A DNA stretch of 27,642 bases from Candidatus Saccharibacteria bacterium UBA4387. GTDB lineage: Bacteria > Patescibacteriota > Saccharimonadia > Saccharimonadales > Saccharimonadaceae. This document shows, one piece after another, positions 1 to 7,606 of the stretch (the stretch's first letter is position 1; every line of letters begins with the position of its first letter). The notes below the pieces were generated by a model. That model ran no database searches. It had not been told where the DNA came from and saw nothing but the letters and a program-made list of their open reading frames with translations. The stretch covers positions 1 to 27,642 of the forward strand of contig DGRN01000032.1 of NCBI GenBank assembly GCA_002391075.1. Reading direction: 5' to 3'. Both the position numbers and the translations under genes were made by a program.

Positions 1-1743
1 TTCTGGAACGGCCGGCGCGGTTGGCTCTGGGGCTGGCGCGGCGACAGGCGCAGGCGCTTCGGTTGGGGCCGGAGCTGCTGGCGGCTCTATGTTCGCTGCC
101 GGAATTGACGCGACTGGCGGCTCTGGGGCGGCTGGCGGCTCTGGGGCGACTGGCGGGCGGATAGATTCGTCGTTCAGCTCGGCATCCATCAGAGCGCTAT
201 AGTCTTTTGGCTTTGCCTTTGCTTGCTCTGGGTCGTTTTCGTCGAGCGGATTCAATACATGCTTGATGCCACCGCTGGCTAGTTGCGGAACGGCTTGTGC
301 GGCTGCGGCTGAAATTGCCGAGGTCGGTACGGCGGTGCCAGAAACATTGACCTTATCTGCGACCACGGCGGCCGGCGAAATTGGCGCTGCGGCGGCGGCA
401 GAAGCCAAGGCTGAATCTAGCGCATTGACGCTGGCGTTGACACGCTCGGATTCGCTGACAGCCCCAGATGGATTCATCTCGGAGCGGACTTTTTCTTCGA
501 TTGCGCTAATTTGGGCGGATGTATCAAAACTGACATTGCCAACGTTAGCGTCAACTGGAACCTGCGTTTCTGGAGCGTCAAAAACTGGCGTGGCTGGAAG
601 TTCTGGCGGCGTCGTGACGTCATTCGAGTGATCGATAGACAGCGCGGTTGGGTCGGCGGCAGCGGCCTGCTCTTTGGCGGCCTTGATTGCTGCGGCTTTA
701 GCTTCGGCCTCTTGGCGACGGGCAGCATCAGCAGCTTTTGCGCGCTCGGTTGCGCGAGATGCGATGTCTGCGACGTTTTCGTCATTCGAAAAATCTTGCG
801 AGAGGACAGTTTCGTTATCGTACTGATCATCTGCGGCTGGGGTTGGCTCTGGTTCTGGAGCTGGAGCCGGTTCTGGCTCTGGGGTCGGCGTCAGGATGTC
901 GACTGGGACGTTTGAGGAAATTAACTGCTGATCGGCGCCGGCGGCGAGGAGTTTGGCCGAGATAGCCATCGTTTCAGAGCTGGTGTGCTCGTTCGAGAAG
1001 CGGTTCGTGGCAGCGATAATACCAGTCAAAAGTGTAGTTGCGATGGTGCGGTCAAAGATTTCGACGCCCTCAATGCGGATGTGGCTCGCGAGGCGGGCGA
1101 TCATCTCGGAGATGGAGGAAGCGTCTGGATCACTCCATTCAATGTCACCGAATTTTTGCGGAGCGCCGGCCGTAATGTTAATAGAGCTAGCATCGTGCAT
1201 AATGCGGCCGTACTCGACTAGCGCGGCGTCGAGCTCTTCTTCGCTAGCAACGTTTAGCGCAACGACGAGATCCACATTGTAATCGCCGTGGCTGAATTCC
1301 ATGTCAGCTTCCGTAATCGTGGTTTTGTATGGCGTGATGAAGACCTTGACGTAATCTCCTTCGATTTTGTAGCGAAGGTGGTCAGCCTTCTCTTTGTTGA
1401 TGGCGACAATAAAATCCTGCAAGCTGTTAGTGTCTTGCTCGAAAGTTTTTTCTGGCTCCAAGAATTCGATGACATTCGGAATGGCGCCGGAGAAAATCGC
1501 CGTGGCGTGTTTGCCGACTTTGTCGAGGATATAAGTGAAACCTAAAGCCGCCGTCAGTTCGTCGATAGTTGGGTTTTTCGAAAGCGTGATCAAAACGTTG
1601 TCACAAGTGCGAAGACGCTCGAGGACTTTTTGGATCGAGTTCTCTTTCGGTGCTTGATTTTTTGGGTTCTTGTTTGCGCTGTTTTGGTTGGCCGCTTTTT
1701 GATTTGGTGCGGCAGGCGCATTTTTTGCTGGAGGATTTGCCAT
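1..1743 (-). CDS. DHH-phosphoesterase-like pseudoenzyme with Pro/Ala-rich tail (3' end outside window)
   Basis: The frame is open from ATG at 1743 to base 1 (581 codons) with no stop, so the C-terminus lies beyond the window. Residues 1-35 are Asn/Ala/Lys-rich and look disordered. Residues about 36-285 follow the NrnA/DHH fold order: a first strand-loop (LITLSKNPTIDEL, 51-63), a second acidic strand (VDLVVALN, 157-164), an INITAG...FGDIEW...ASSISE stretch (188-213) where the family has NIDHH...FG...ASS.SE, and LLTGIIAATNRF (238-249) where the family has a TGI..DT motif. The metal-binding Asp/His residues are replaced at all four places, so hydrolase activity is unlikely. After about 285 the chain is Pro/Ala/Glu-rich, with a short Ala/Lys/Glu helical stretch, and looks like a linker or surface scaffold. 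A canonical promoter precedes it. Fold assignment is by eye; the role is unknown. Confidence 0.8.
   Translation of the reverse strand, partial: MANPPAKNAPAAPNQKAANQNSANKNPKNQAPKENSIQKVLERLRTCDNVLITLSKNPTIDELTAALGFTYILDKVGKHATAIFSGAIPNVIEFLEPEKTFEQDTNSLQDFIVAINKEKADHLRYKIEGDYVKVFITPYKTTITEADMEFSHGDYNVDLVVALNVASEEELDAALVEYGRIMHDASSINITAGAPQKFGDIEWSDPDASSISEMIARLASHIRIEGVEIFDRTIATTLLTGIIAATNRFSNEHTSSETMAISAKLLAAGADQQLISSNVPVDILTPTPEPEPAPAPEPEPTPAADDQYDNETVLSQDFSNDENVADIASRATERAKAADAARRQEAEAKAAAIKAAKEQAAAADPTALSIDHSNDVTTPPELPATPVFDAPETQVPVDANVGNVSFDTSAQISAIEEKVRSEMNPSGAVSESERVNASVNALDSALASAAAAAPISPAAVVADKVNVSGTAVPTSAISAAAAQAVPQLASGGIKHVLNPLDENDPEQAKAKPKDYSALMDAELNDESIRPPVAPEPPAAPEPPVASIPAANIEPPAAPAPTEAPAPVAAPAPEPTAPAVPE
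113..160. repeat. 18-bp tandem repeat, about 2.6 copies, inside the DHH-like gene
   Basis: Units at 113-130 and 131-148 differ at one base (first base a or g), and a partial third unit runs 149-160. In the minus-strand protein they encode repeated PEPPAA/PEPPVA hexapeptides, so the Pro-rich tail has probably grown and shrunk by slippage. Confidence 0.7.
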
Positions 1744-1785
1744 ACTTCTCTTTATCTGTTTTTATTTTTGACCTTATATGTGGCT

Positions 1786-1814
1786 ATATTAGCATAAGAG
1801 TTTAGCTTTTGCAA
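1786..1814 (-). promoter_or_regulatory. Sigma70-type promoter for the DHH-like gene
   Basis: On the minus strand TTGCAA (1814-1809), a 17-bp spacer and TAATAT (1791-1786), with TGC directly before the hexamer (extended -10). It gives a leader of roughly 35-40 nt before ATG at 1743. Confidence 0.6.
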
Positions 1815-1833
1815 GAGTCTAGGCGTGGCACTC

Positions 1834-1862
1834 TTTACAATTTGCGATTTTTAACATATAAT
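1834..1862 (+). promoter_or_regulatory. Sigma70-type promoter for rpsT
   Basis: TTTACA (1834-1839), 17-bp spacer, TATAAT (1857-1862). The predicted start near 1869 leaves a leader of about 34 nt containing AAGGAAT, a Shine-Dalgarno-like site ahead of ATG 1903. It is divergent from the promoter at 1786-1814. Confidence 0.7.
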
Positions 1863-1902
1863 ATATGATAATTGTATTAATAAAGTTAAGGAATAGAGTT
1901 AA

Positions 1903-2304
1903 ATGCCGATTATCAAATCCGCAAAGAAGGCTGCACGCCAAGCTACCAAACGTCGTAGCAAGAATGCAGCAATCAAGAAAGTCATTCGCAGCGTCTTGAA
2001 AGACTTCCGCAATGATCCGACCGCCGAGAAAATGGCCGCCGTTCAGTCCGAGTATGACAAGGCTGTCAAAAAAGGCTTGATGAAGAAAAATACCGCTAGC
2101 CGCCGCAAGGCCGCACTTGCAAAGTTCGCAAAGGAGCACGGCGCAAAGGCAGCGAGCGAGAAAAAGGTTGCAGCAAAGAAGACCGTGAAGAAGACGGCCG
2201 CTAAGACCGAAAAAGCCGCAGCAGAAAAGAAGCCGGCCGCAAAGAAAAGCACCAGCGCAAAGAAGCCTGCAGCAAAAAAGACCGCAAAGAAAAGCGAAGA
2301 ATAA
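1903..2304 (+). CDS. rpsT: 30S ribosomal protein S20 with Lys/Ala-rich C-terminal extension
   Basis: The N-terminus MPIIKSAKKAARQATKRR and the helical, Arg/Lys-rich residues 1 to about 85 match ribosomal protein S20, which binds 16S rRNA during early small-subunit assembly. Most S20 proteins are about 85-90 residues; this one has 133. Residues about 86-133 form an extra tail made almost only of Lys, Ala, Glu, Thr and Ser with repeated AAKK/KKPAAKK blocks, like histone H1 or bacterial HU tails. The gene stands alone between its own promoter and a strong terminator. The S20 call is firm; the tail's role is unknown and may be extra RNA or DNA contact. Confidence 0.95.
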   Translation: MPIIKSAKKAARQATKRRSKNAAIKKVIRSVLKDFRNDPTAEKMAAVQSEYDKAVKKGLMKKNTASRRKAALAKFAKEHGAKAASEKKVAAKKTVKKTAAKTEKAAAEKKPAAKKSTSAKKPAAKKTAKKSEE

Positions 2305-2317
2305 TTCGGAAATCTAG

Positions 2318-2342
2318 AAATCCCCGTTCGGCGGGGATTTTT
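2318..2342 (+). terminator. Rho-independent terminator of rpsT
   Basis: Stem AAATCCCCG/CGGGGATTT with loop TTCGG, followed by a T run (2338-2342). The hairpin also lies just past the 3' end of the convergent CYTH-like gene and may serve both strands, though the minus-strand T run is weaker. Confidence 0.85.
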
Positions 2343-2365
2343 GATTTTGCTGCGAGTTTTGGGGT

Positions 2366-2926
2366 TTATTTGGCGCGATTGCTCTGCTCTGCGAAGATTT
2401 CAGCGTAGGTTTTTTCGACCGGTTCGTCGACGATGTTGAGCACTTTGAAGGTCTCGATGAGGTCGGCGTAGGAGGTTTCGGGATCGTCGTTGTCGCGCAG
2501 AGTTGACTCGATTTTTGCAAAAGATTGCTCGGCACCGTCGAGGCGATCGATGAAGATTTTGACCGTATCGCCCATGAGGAGTTCTTGGCGCTGACGGCCA
2601 AATTCTGAGCGCAATTCGTAGCCGAGCTGATATAGCATATGTGCGGTCTCTGCATAGTCGCCAACTGGAGTGATATTAACATAGTCAAGATGGCGATTGT
2701 TGATGTGGCGGCGCATGACCAGTTGGTAAACTGGTGCGTCGTTCGGATCAATGATTAGCGTGCGTAGAATGAGGCGCGGCAGGGAGCGCTCGCGCGAATA
2801 TTCGTGCGGAACAAAAATGCGGTCGTGCTGCCAATACGGCTCTGTAAACTTGAAATCGAGGCGCTCTAGTGTGTAGATGAGTTCGGCGCGTGTGCGGAGC
2901 AGCATTTTAACGATGGATTTTTTCAT
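2366..2926 (-). CDS. CYTH-like domain protein (tentative)
   Basis: A 186-aa soluble protein with no signal peptide. The residues after the start (TLERLDFKFTEPYWQHDRIFVP), the Arg-rich strand LPRLILRTLII, and a late strand KIFIDRLDGAEQSFAKIEST resemble the CYTH / class IV adenylate cyclase / thiamine-triphosphatase tunnel fold, in which a late V.LD.L....EIE strand follows basic strands. The hallmark N-terminal ExExK strand is not seen, so triphosphate hydrolysis or cyclase activity cannot be claimed. The ATG overlaps the rnhA stop codon as ATGA, so the two genes are translationally coupled in one operon. It ends in TAA and runs toward the rpsT terminator. Function is uncertain. Confidence 0.55.
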   Translation of the reverse strand: MKKSIVKMLLRTRAELIYTLERLDFKFTEPYWQHDRIFVPHEYSRERSLPRLILRTLIIDPNDAPVYQLVMRRHINNRHLDYVNITPVGDYAETAHMLYQLGYELRSEFGRQRQELLMGDTVKIFIDRLDGAEQSFAKIESTLRDNDDPETSYADLIETFKVLNIVDEPVEKTYAEIFAEQSNRAK

Positions 2927-3354
2927 TTCTCTGCTCCTTCTAGCGTTTCACCGGCGCGGGCGCGGTTCGCCCACTGGTCGGCCAATTCGTTGCCCTCGGT
3001 GCCGACGTGGCCGCGAGTCCATTGAAGCTTGACGCCGGGCTTCGCGCAGTAGATTTCGTAGAGTTCTTTGACGAGTTCGAGATTCTTGATGGGGCCGGAT
3101 TTCTTAGTCCAGCCGTTTTTTTGCCAAGATGGAGCCCATTTCGTGACGACATTGACCCAGAATTCGCTGTCAGTAAGGATTTCGTCGCCAGATTCGGCGA
3201 TTTTGTAGGCCGCTATTAGCGCCTGCGCCTCCATACGAATGTTCGTAGATTTTGCTTCTTTGCCGAGAGCTACCGGCTGTCCGTCGCAGATAACTGCAAA
3301 GCCGCCCGGGCCGGGATTTGGATTTGCGCTGCCGTCAGTGTAGAAGGTTTTCAT
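2923..3354 (-). CDS. rnhA: Ribonuclease HI
   Basis: Cuts the RNA strand of RNA-DNA hybrids, such as Okazaki primers and R-loops, in the cytoplasm. The 143-aa product has the complete DEDD metal site: D7 in FYTDGSANPNPG, E42 in RMEAQALIAA, D62 in LTDSEFW and D126 in GNELADQWAN; H116 in RGHVG is the flexible catalytic histidine. The frame is open further upstream to 3483, but that extension crosses the tRNA-Leu gene and lacks family similarity. The start chosen is ATG 3354 because TATAAT lies exactly 6 nt upstream (leaderless transcript). It is the first gene of a two-gene operon; its TGA overlaps the next ATG. Confidence 0.93.
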   Translation of the reverse strand: MKTFYTDGSANPNPGPGGFAVICDGQPVALGKEAKSTNIRMEAQALIAAYKIAESGDEILTDSEFWVNVVTKWAPSWQKNGWTKKSGPIKNLELVKELYEIYCAKPGVKLQWTRGHVGTEGNELADQWANRARAGETLEGAEK

Positions 3355-3360
3355 GTTTTT

Positions 3361-3390
3361 ATTATATGACATCAGACACAATCTTGCTAA
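3361..3390 (-). promoter_or_regulatory. Promoter of rnhA giving a leaderless mRNA
   Basis: Minus strand TTAGCA (3390-3385), 18-bp spacer, TATAAT (3366-3361), then 6 nt and the ATG at 3354. Transcription is expected to begin at or next to the start codon. Confidence 0.65.
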
Positions 3391-3392
3391 TG

Positions 3393-3422
3393 TTGGCGTT
3401 CTGGGAAGTTTTGCGCTAAAAT
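3393..3422 (+). promoter_or_regulatory. Promoter of tRNA-Leu
   Basis: TTGGCG (3393-3398), 18-bp spacer, TAAAAT (3417-3422), 8 nt before the mature tRNA 5' end at 3431. Almost no 5' trailer is left for RNase P to remove. Confidence 0.5.
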
Positions 3423-3430
3423 TGATGTAT

Positions 3431-3517
3431 GCCCGCGTGGCGGAATTGGCAGACGCGCTAGCTTCAGGTGCTAGTGCCTTCACGGGCGTGCTGGTTCAAC
3501 TCCAGTCGCGGGCACCA
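3431..3517 (+). tRNA. tRNA-Leu(CAG)
   Basis: Acceptor arms GCCCGCG/CGCGGGC, anticodon stem CTAGC/GCTAG with loop TTCAGGT (anticodon CAG at 3465-3467), a long class II variable arm, TTCAACTC T-loop region, discriminator A and an encoded CCA end. It reads the CUG leucine codon. It lies between divergent rnhA and the convergent pilin operon. Confidence 0.96.
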
Positions 3518-3527
3518 TACCTAGAGA

Positions 3528-3548
3528 TGAGCCGAAGGGCTTATTTTT
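3528..3548 (+). terminator. Terminator after tRNA-Leu
   Basis: Short stem TGAGCC/GGCTTA (one G-T pair), loop GAAG, then TTTTT. Confidence 0.6.
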
Positions 3549-3574
3549 GTTAGCAAGCATATCGTAGCTTGCTA

Positions 3575-4708
3575 TTATTTTTGTTGCATAAGATAGTGGC
3601 AGGTTGCCTTTGTGTAATCTACCCGGGTGTCCACGATTTTTCCTTGTGAGTCCTTTATAAAATCTAGCGTCGGCTCATTACATTCATAACTGGGGTCTTC
3701 GCTGCTACCTTCTTTGGTTACGTAGTAATTTTTATCAATACCAGCGTAGGTAGACGCCAAGGCATAGTTTAGGAATGGGTAGTCCTGGTTTGAGTAGTCG
3801 ACGCGAGCTTCGATGCGGCGGACCATATCGCCGGCGCGACCGGTCGAATCGATGCGCGCTTGAACGCCAAACATCGGAATCTGCTCGTCGCCATCGCCCA
3901 ATAGCTTAAGCGTAAAATCGACAGAAGTATCACCATCATAGGCGAATAGACTGAGACGTATCAGGTCGTCAGAAGCTGAGCTAGGGTTGATTGCGTACGT
4001 GACAGAATATTTGCCATCTTTAAGCCGTACACTTTCGTAATTATAATTATCTCCATTATTGATTTGCGGATCGTCGCTCGAAGGAATAAAAGTCTTCATT
4101 TTGATGTCACCTGCCGTTATATAGTCAAGATGTAGCGCCGCGGCGCCGTTCTTCTCATTACTGAAGCGGTCAATATTTAGGGCGTCCAGTTCTTCGCGCT
4201 CATTCTTTTCGCTCCACTCAATACTAATCTTTTTGGCGCCTGCGGCACTCACGGCGATCAGTCTAGATGGATTCACACTATCTAGGGTGCCAGCATAGTC
4301 GCCAGCGTCTGGGTAAATTTTGACACAGGAATATGACTCGTCGATAGTTATATCACTGATGGCGTCCGAGCCGATTTTTACTTCGCCATTCTCATCGCTA
4401 CTTATGCCAAGAATATTTGGCAGCATTTTGCAGCTAGGACTCGCGAACTCATTTTTGATATTGTTTATACAGAAGGCATTGTCGCCCTCTTTACACTTTC
4501 TGTAATTAGAAAGGGCGTATTTGGCATCCTCTACGCCAGTCATAGCTGCATCGTAAGCCGACTGCGAGAGATTATAATTGCTGGCCTGCCTGATAAGCGG
4601 ACTCATGAGGCGCACAAAGCCGACGACGGTAATGCTCGCGAAAAGCATCAAAATTACGACCGAGTAGATAGACGCGGAGCCTTTCTGAGTCTTTTGCTGC
4701 TTTTTCAT
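3575..4708 (-). CDS. PilX/GspK-like minor pilin (prepilin without Glu5)
   Basis: A 377-aa protein with a prepilin-like N-terminus: basic leader MKKQQKTQKG, then SASIYSVVILMLFASITVVGFVR as the hydrophobic helix. Cleavage after G10 would place Tyr, not Glu, at mature position 5. Loss of Glu5 is typical of GspK-type tip subunits, which cap a pilus or pseudopilus. The rest is a polar, beta-rich-looking globular domain with several Cys (SCK, YSCVK, YECNE, TCHY), suggesting disulfides outside the cell. It is the last gene of the four-gene prepilin operon; its ATG overlaps the previous gene's TGA, with GAGGAG 10 nt upstream. The PilX/GspK role is inferred from Glu5 loss, size and operon position. 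Confidence 0.75.
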   Translation of the reverse strand: MKKQQKTQKGSASIYSVVILMLFASITVVGFVRLMSPLIRQASNYNLSQSAYDAAMTGVEDAKYALSNYRKCKEGDNAFCINNIKNEFASPSCKMLPNILGISSDENGEVKIGSDAISDITIDESYSCVKIYPDAGDYAGTLDSVNPSRLIAVSAAGAKKISIEWSEKNEREELDALNIDRFSNEKNGAAALHLDYITAGDIKMKTFIPSSDDPQINNGDNYNYESVRLKDGKYSVTYAINPSSASDDLIRLSLFAYDGDTSVDFTLKLLGDGDEQIPMFGVQARIDSTGRAGDMVRRIEARVDYSNQDYPFLNYALASTYAGIDKNYYVTKEGSSEDPSYECNEPTLDFIKDSQGKIVDTRVDYTKATCHYLMQQK

Positions 4709-5712
4709 AAAGATGCTTCTCCTCTCTGGACGACAGTGAAATCGAATTTATTTAGTGCACAATATTGAATGCCAGCAGCATCGGAATCTGTAAGCAGAAA
4801 TGCTCCGTCAGCCGTCTGGTTGTTACTGACAAATCTGCGATTTTTAGTCTTACAGTAATCACTAGTGCTCATAATGTCGATGCCGCCATCAACAGTGCCT
4901 AGTACCATGCTAAAATTGTAGAAAACTTCATTCGTAAGCATGTCTTGCGATGCTGAAACGAGACGGAGGTCATAGATAGCTAGGTCAGAATCACCGTCGT
5001 TCGCAGAGATGATATCAGTAAGCTCGTCCGGCCCAAGACCACTAACGAGACTTTGCTGATTCACGACTTCATCCGCAAACACCAGCGCATGCGTCGTGTT
5101 ACTGTATCCAAGCTTTCCTTGGCAAATATTCTTATTAACACGCGCCAATTTCGGAGTGCGGTCCCCTACGGTGATTTTCATGTCATTGACATTCATAGCT
5201 CCATCGCGTAAGGCCCGAATAGTCGGAGCTGTGTTCCAAATATAACTATAATCTTCCGTGCAAAAGACGCCGGCGGCCTGAAACGCGTTCTTCACAGCGG
5301 CGCCACTATCGTCCGGATAGACGTCCTCACCGTTTCTAGTTATGTCATAGAACGCTTTGTTCGTAACGAAGTTTAGACCGTAGGCCGTAAGATTACGATT
5401 ACCATTTTTATTGATGGCTTTAAGAGATTGCCACTGGATGGCACACATACTGTCAGTAGCGCCTGAAGGAACGTTTAGCGACGTACAATCCGGATTAAGC
5501 TTCGTAGGCTTGCGCGACGATGCGACATGCTTGTTAATGTCGTCGATTATTTCGCGCCCTAGAGTATTGACGTTGCGAATTGCGAGACCTTTTTGATAAA
5601 TCTTCATGATGCGCGTGGTTAGGGTGGCGATAGCGAGAATCATCGTACCCAAAAACACCACAGAAAGGCTGAGTTCAACTAGGGAAAAAGCTTGTTTCGT
5701 GCGTTTTGTCAT
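4705..5712 (-). CDS. PilW/GspJ-like minor prepilin
   Basis: A 335-aa protein with a class III (prepilin peptidase) signal: MTKRTKQA | FSLVELSLSVVFLGTMIL. The cleavage site is A8/F9 instead of the usual Gly/Phe, and Glu13 is the conserved Glu5 of the mature protein. The hydrophobic helix is followed by a large extracytoplasmic domain with scattered Cys. The gene is coupled on both sides: its start overlaps the stop of the PilV-like gene (ATGA at 5709-5712) and its TGA overlaps the next ATG (4705-4708). As third of four minor pilins, and one of the larger ones, it fits the PilW/GspJ place. The exact family is by position and size. Confidence 0.75.
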   Translation of the reverse strand: MTKRTKQAFSLVELSLSVVFLGTMILAIATLTTRIMKIYQKGLAIRNVNTLGREIIDDINKHVASSRKPTKLNPDCTSLNVPSGATDSMCAIQWQSLKAINKNGNRNLTAYGLNFVTNKAFYDITRNGEDVYPDDSGAAVKNAFQAAGVFCTEDYSYIWNTAPTIRALRDGAMNVNDMKITVGDRTPKLARVNKNICQGKLGYSNTTHALVFADEVVNQQSLVSGLGPDELTDIISANDGDSDLAIYDLRLVSASQDMLTNEVFYNFSMVLGTVDGGIDIMSTSDYCKTKNRRFVSNNQTADGAFLLTDSDAAGIQYCALNKFDFTVVQRGEASL

Positions 5713-6464
5713 AAGGTACCCCTATCGTAGATTCGTTTCACAGTTGAGAAAGTGACGAAATTTTTTGCTCCGGCAGAATGCCAACAAGTTTGCACGTAGA
5801 AATCATAATAATTTTCCGATTCACCCCTCGCTACACTTACCCATAGATTGTCGATTTCTGCAGCCTTGACGAATGTGATTTGAGAGTCTTCGACTAGAGT
5901 GTTCTGGTCGAGCGGAGTATCGAGATCCGAATTCGCAGAAAGTGGCCGCTCATATATGATGCGCGGATACGAGCCGCCGTCTGTAAAGTTTTCCCTAACT
6001 ACGGCATCATTGAAATTCGCATCCTCCGTTGCATATACACCAAAATATATCTCTCGCTTGTCGTAGGCTGGGCGTAACGCTCGGGGGTTAATGGCGAATT
6101 TTTTAGGATTGGTTGTTATAGCTTCTTCGCAATTGGCGTAATTATTAATATCGAGATGTCCAGGGTCCGCTACCAAGTAGCTACTGTCGGTCATTTGATT
6201 CCAGACATCTAAGTATTTATGTCGCTCGCCGCCTTTCTGGCGTTCGGCATTTGCGGCATCATGGATAAAATCGATGGCGTTTGTCTGCGAGTCGATAGCT
6301 AGGCGCGCCATTGTCATCTCGAGCGAGCGTTGCGCCATGCTAATTCCGCTGTTCATCATATTGATAGTCGCCATCGCGACCGCAGAAAAAACCGCAAGCG
6401 AAATCATCACTTCCACAATCGTATCGCCGTGCCGAATCTTAGGGGTTTTGCTACTAATTTTCAT
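5709..6464 (-). CDS. PilV/GspI-like minor prepilin
   Basis: A 251-aa product from ATG 6464. The prepilin motif is KIRHG | DTIVEVMISLAVFSAVA: cleavage after G13, Asp rather than Phe at mature position 1, and Glu5 retained (E18). PilV/GspI proteins commonly show this (T/S)xxEVM.SLAVF pattern. A start at 6497 is also open, but no ribosome site precedes it, while GGAG lies 6 nt before ATG 6464, so the shorter form is preferred; it overlaps the upstream gene by 11 nt. Second gene of the minor-pilin operon. Two Cys in the C-terminal half may form a disulfide. Confidence 0.75.
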   Translation of the reverse strand: MKISSKTPKIRHGDTIVEVMISLAVFSAVAMATINMMNSGISMAQRSLEMTMARLAIDSQTNAIDFIHDAANAERQKGGERHKYLDVWNQMTDSSYLVADPGHLDINNYANCEEAITTNPKKFAINPRALRPAYDKREIYFGVYATEDANFNDAVVRENFTDGGSYPRIIYERPLSANSDLDTPLDQNTLVEDSQITFVKAAEIDNLWVSVARGESENYYDFYVQTCWHSAGAKNFVTFSTVKRIYDRGTL

Positions 6465-7569
6465 CGCAGACTCCAAGTCTCTTACTTTCTTCGACATTGA
6501 GCAGATTGATAGCGCTGGATGATTGTACGTCTTTCTCTATACGAATAGCGCGAACCGTACTGGTTTCAGAACCGTTCCCTGGGTAGATGCAAAGGTAAGG
6601 CGTAAACGTGTCGGGTTCCCCACGAAAGTCAGAGTAATAGGCTTTCAAACCACTGAGGATTATCCCTTTATTTGGCTCTAGGCCTATAGTCTTTCTGGCT
6701 GGAGTAGATCCAGATATGAGCTTCTGTAGTCCATATTTTCCATACTCATTCCCCGTAGTCGAATCGTAATTTGACAAACGAAAGTCCGTATTGCCAGTGA
6801 CAATTGAGTCGTAAGATATTTTGCCCGATAGCGGATCCTTCATAATTAGCAAAGCAAAGCCCGTCTTTGCAATCGCGCTAGTTTCGCCATTGAAATTGAA
6901 TACAAATCTATTATTACCTTCACTGTCGCCTATGGCCATGCCTAAGCTTGCCTGATTTTCTACTATGTACTCCTTAGGCGTAGCAGACAGATTGCCTTTT
7001 TTATTATCATCACCTTCACTTACGTCCCAAACGATATTATTCATACCGGAGTAGCCGGCAAGTATCTGCATTGGTAAAAACCCTGATCTTTCTAATTGTT
7101 CCCGGAAGGCTTCAAGATTCTCATACGTTGCGCCACCAACAATAACCTTCGAATTTAAGAGTTTATCGTCATTCACGTCTGGGCCAACAATGGGGACAGA
7201 TTGAATATAAGTAGCGTCGTCGGCTTTAGTAAAGGTGATCATTACGCCGTACTCTATGCACGCAAGCCCTTCATTAGGGTTATTAGATACCTGAAGATGA
7301 TTAGAAAGCGGCGTATGTATGCTTCCGTCTTCGTCCAGCAAGAAGCGGCAGGCGGTGCGGCCGCTGTCGATGGATGGACGCTCGAGTTCTTCGTAGGCGG
7401 AACGGAGGAAGTTTACCACTCCATTCACGGAGCCGACGTAGCGTTGGCGAGCGAGGTTGCCGCGCGTTGCTGCGATAATGCCGACAAAAATCAATCCAGT
7501 GAGCGCCAAATAGAGCGTCACCTCAATGATCGTAAAGCCGGTTTTTGTTGCGTGCCCCACTCTTTTCAT
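6454..7569 (-). CDS. FimT/GspH-like prepilin, first gene of the minor-pilin operon
   Basis: A 371-aa protein starting MKRVGHATKTG | FTIIEVTLYLALTGLIFVGIIA, a textbook prepilin signal with G11/F12 cleavage and Glu5 at E16. The long globular domain has a few Cys (TACRF, LACIEY, YLCIY, GVCDE). It begins the operon: TATAAT lies 7 nt upstream of ATG and no Shine-Dalgarno site is present, so a leaderless message is expected. It overlaps the next gene by 11 nt. First position fits FimT/FimU/GspH, although 371 residues is large for that family. It acts at the membrane and outside, after processing by a prepilin peptidase not seen in this window. Confidence 0.75.
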   Translation of the reverse strand: MKRVGHATKTGFTIIEVTLYLALTGLIFVGIIAATRGNLARQRYVGSVNGVVNFLRSAYEELERPSIDSGRTACRFLLDEDGSIHTPLSNHLQVSNNPNEGLACIEYGVMITFTKADDATYIQSVPIVGPDVNDDKLLNSKVIVGGATYENLEAFREQLERSGFLPMQILAGYSGMNNIVWDVSEGDDNKKGNLSATPKEYIVENQASLGMAIGDSEGNNRFVFNFNGETSAIAKTGFALLIMKDPLSGKISYDSIVTGNTDFRLSNYDSTTGNEYGKYGLQKLISGSTPARKTIGLEPNKGIILSGLKAYYSDFRGEPDTFTPYLCIYPGNGSETSTVRAIRIEKDVQSSSAINLLNVEESKRLGVCDEN

Positions 7570-7576
7570 TATATTT

Positions 7577-7606
7577 ATTATACACTATCGGAATGATTTT
7601 CGTTAA
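7577..7606 (-). promoter_or_regulatory. Promoter of the four-gene prepilin operon (leaderless)
   Basis: Minus strand TTAACG (7606-7601), 18-bp spacer, TATAAT (7582-7577), then 7 nt to ATG 7569. The -35 box overlaps the stop codon of the 797-aa gene, so the pilins can be made from this promoter or by read-through from upstream. Confidence 0.6.

Noticed and set aside
113..160. CRISPR-like repeat
   Set aside because: The units are direct, contiguous and coding (Pro-rich hexapeptides), with no spacers.
263..1545. Plus-strand open frames in the first 1.5 kb
   Set aside because: They are shadows of the long minus-strand DHH-like gene, which is open throughout, has a promoter and shows a recognisable fold.
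2160..2304. Separate histone-like gene after rpsT
   Set aside because: The Lys/Ala region is in frame with S20 with no stop or new start signal between them.
3355..3483. Upstream in-frame extension of rnhA
   Set aside because: It crosses the tRNA-Leu gene and the rnhA promoter and lacks RNase HI similarity; the leaderless start at 3354 explains the gene.
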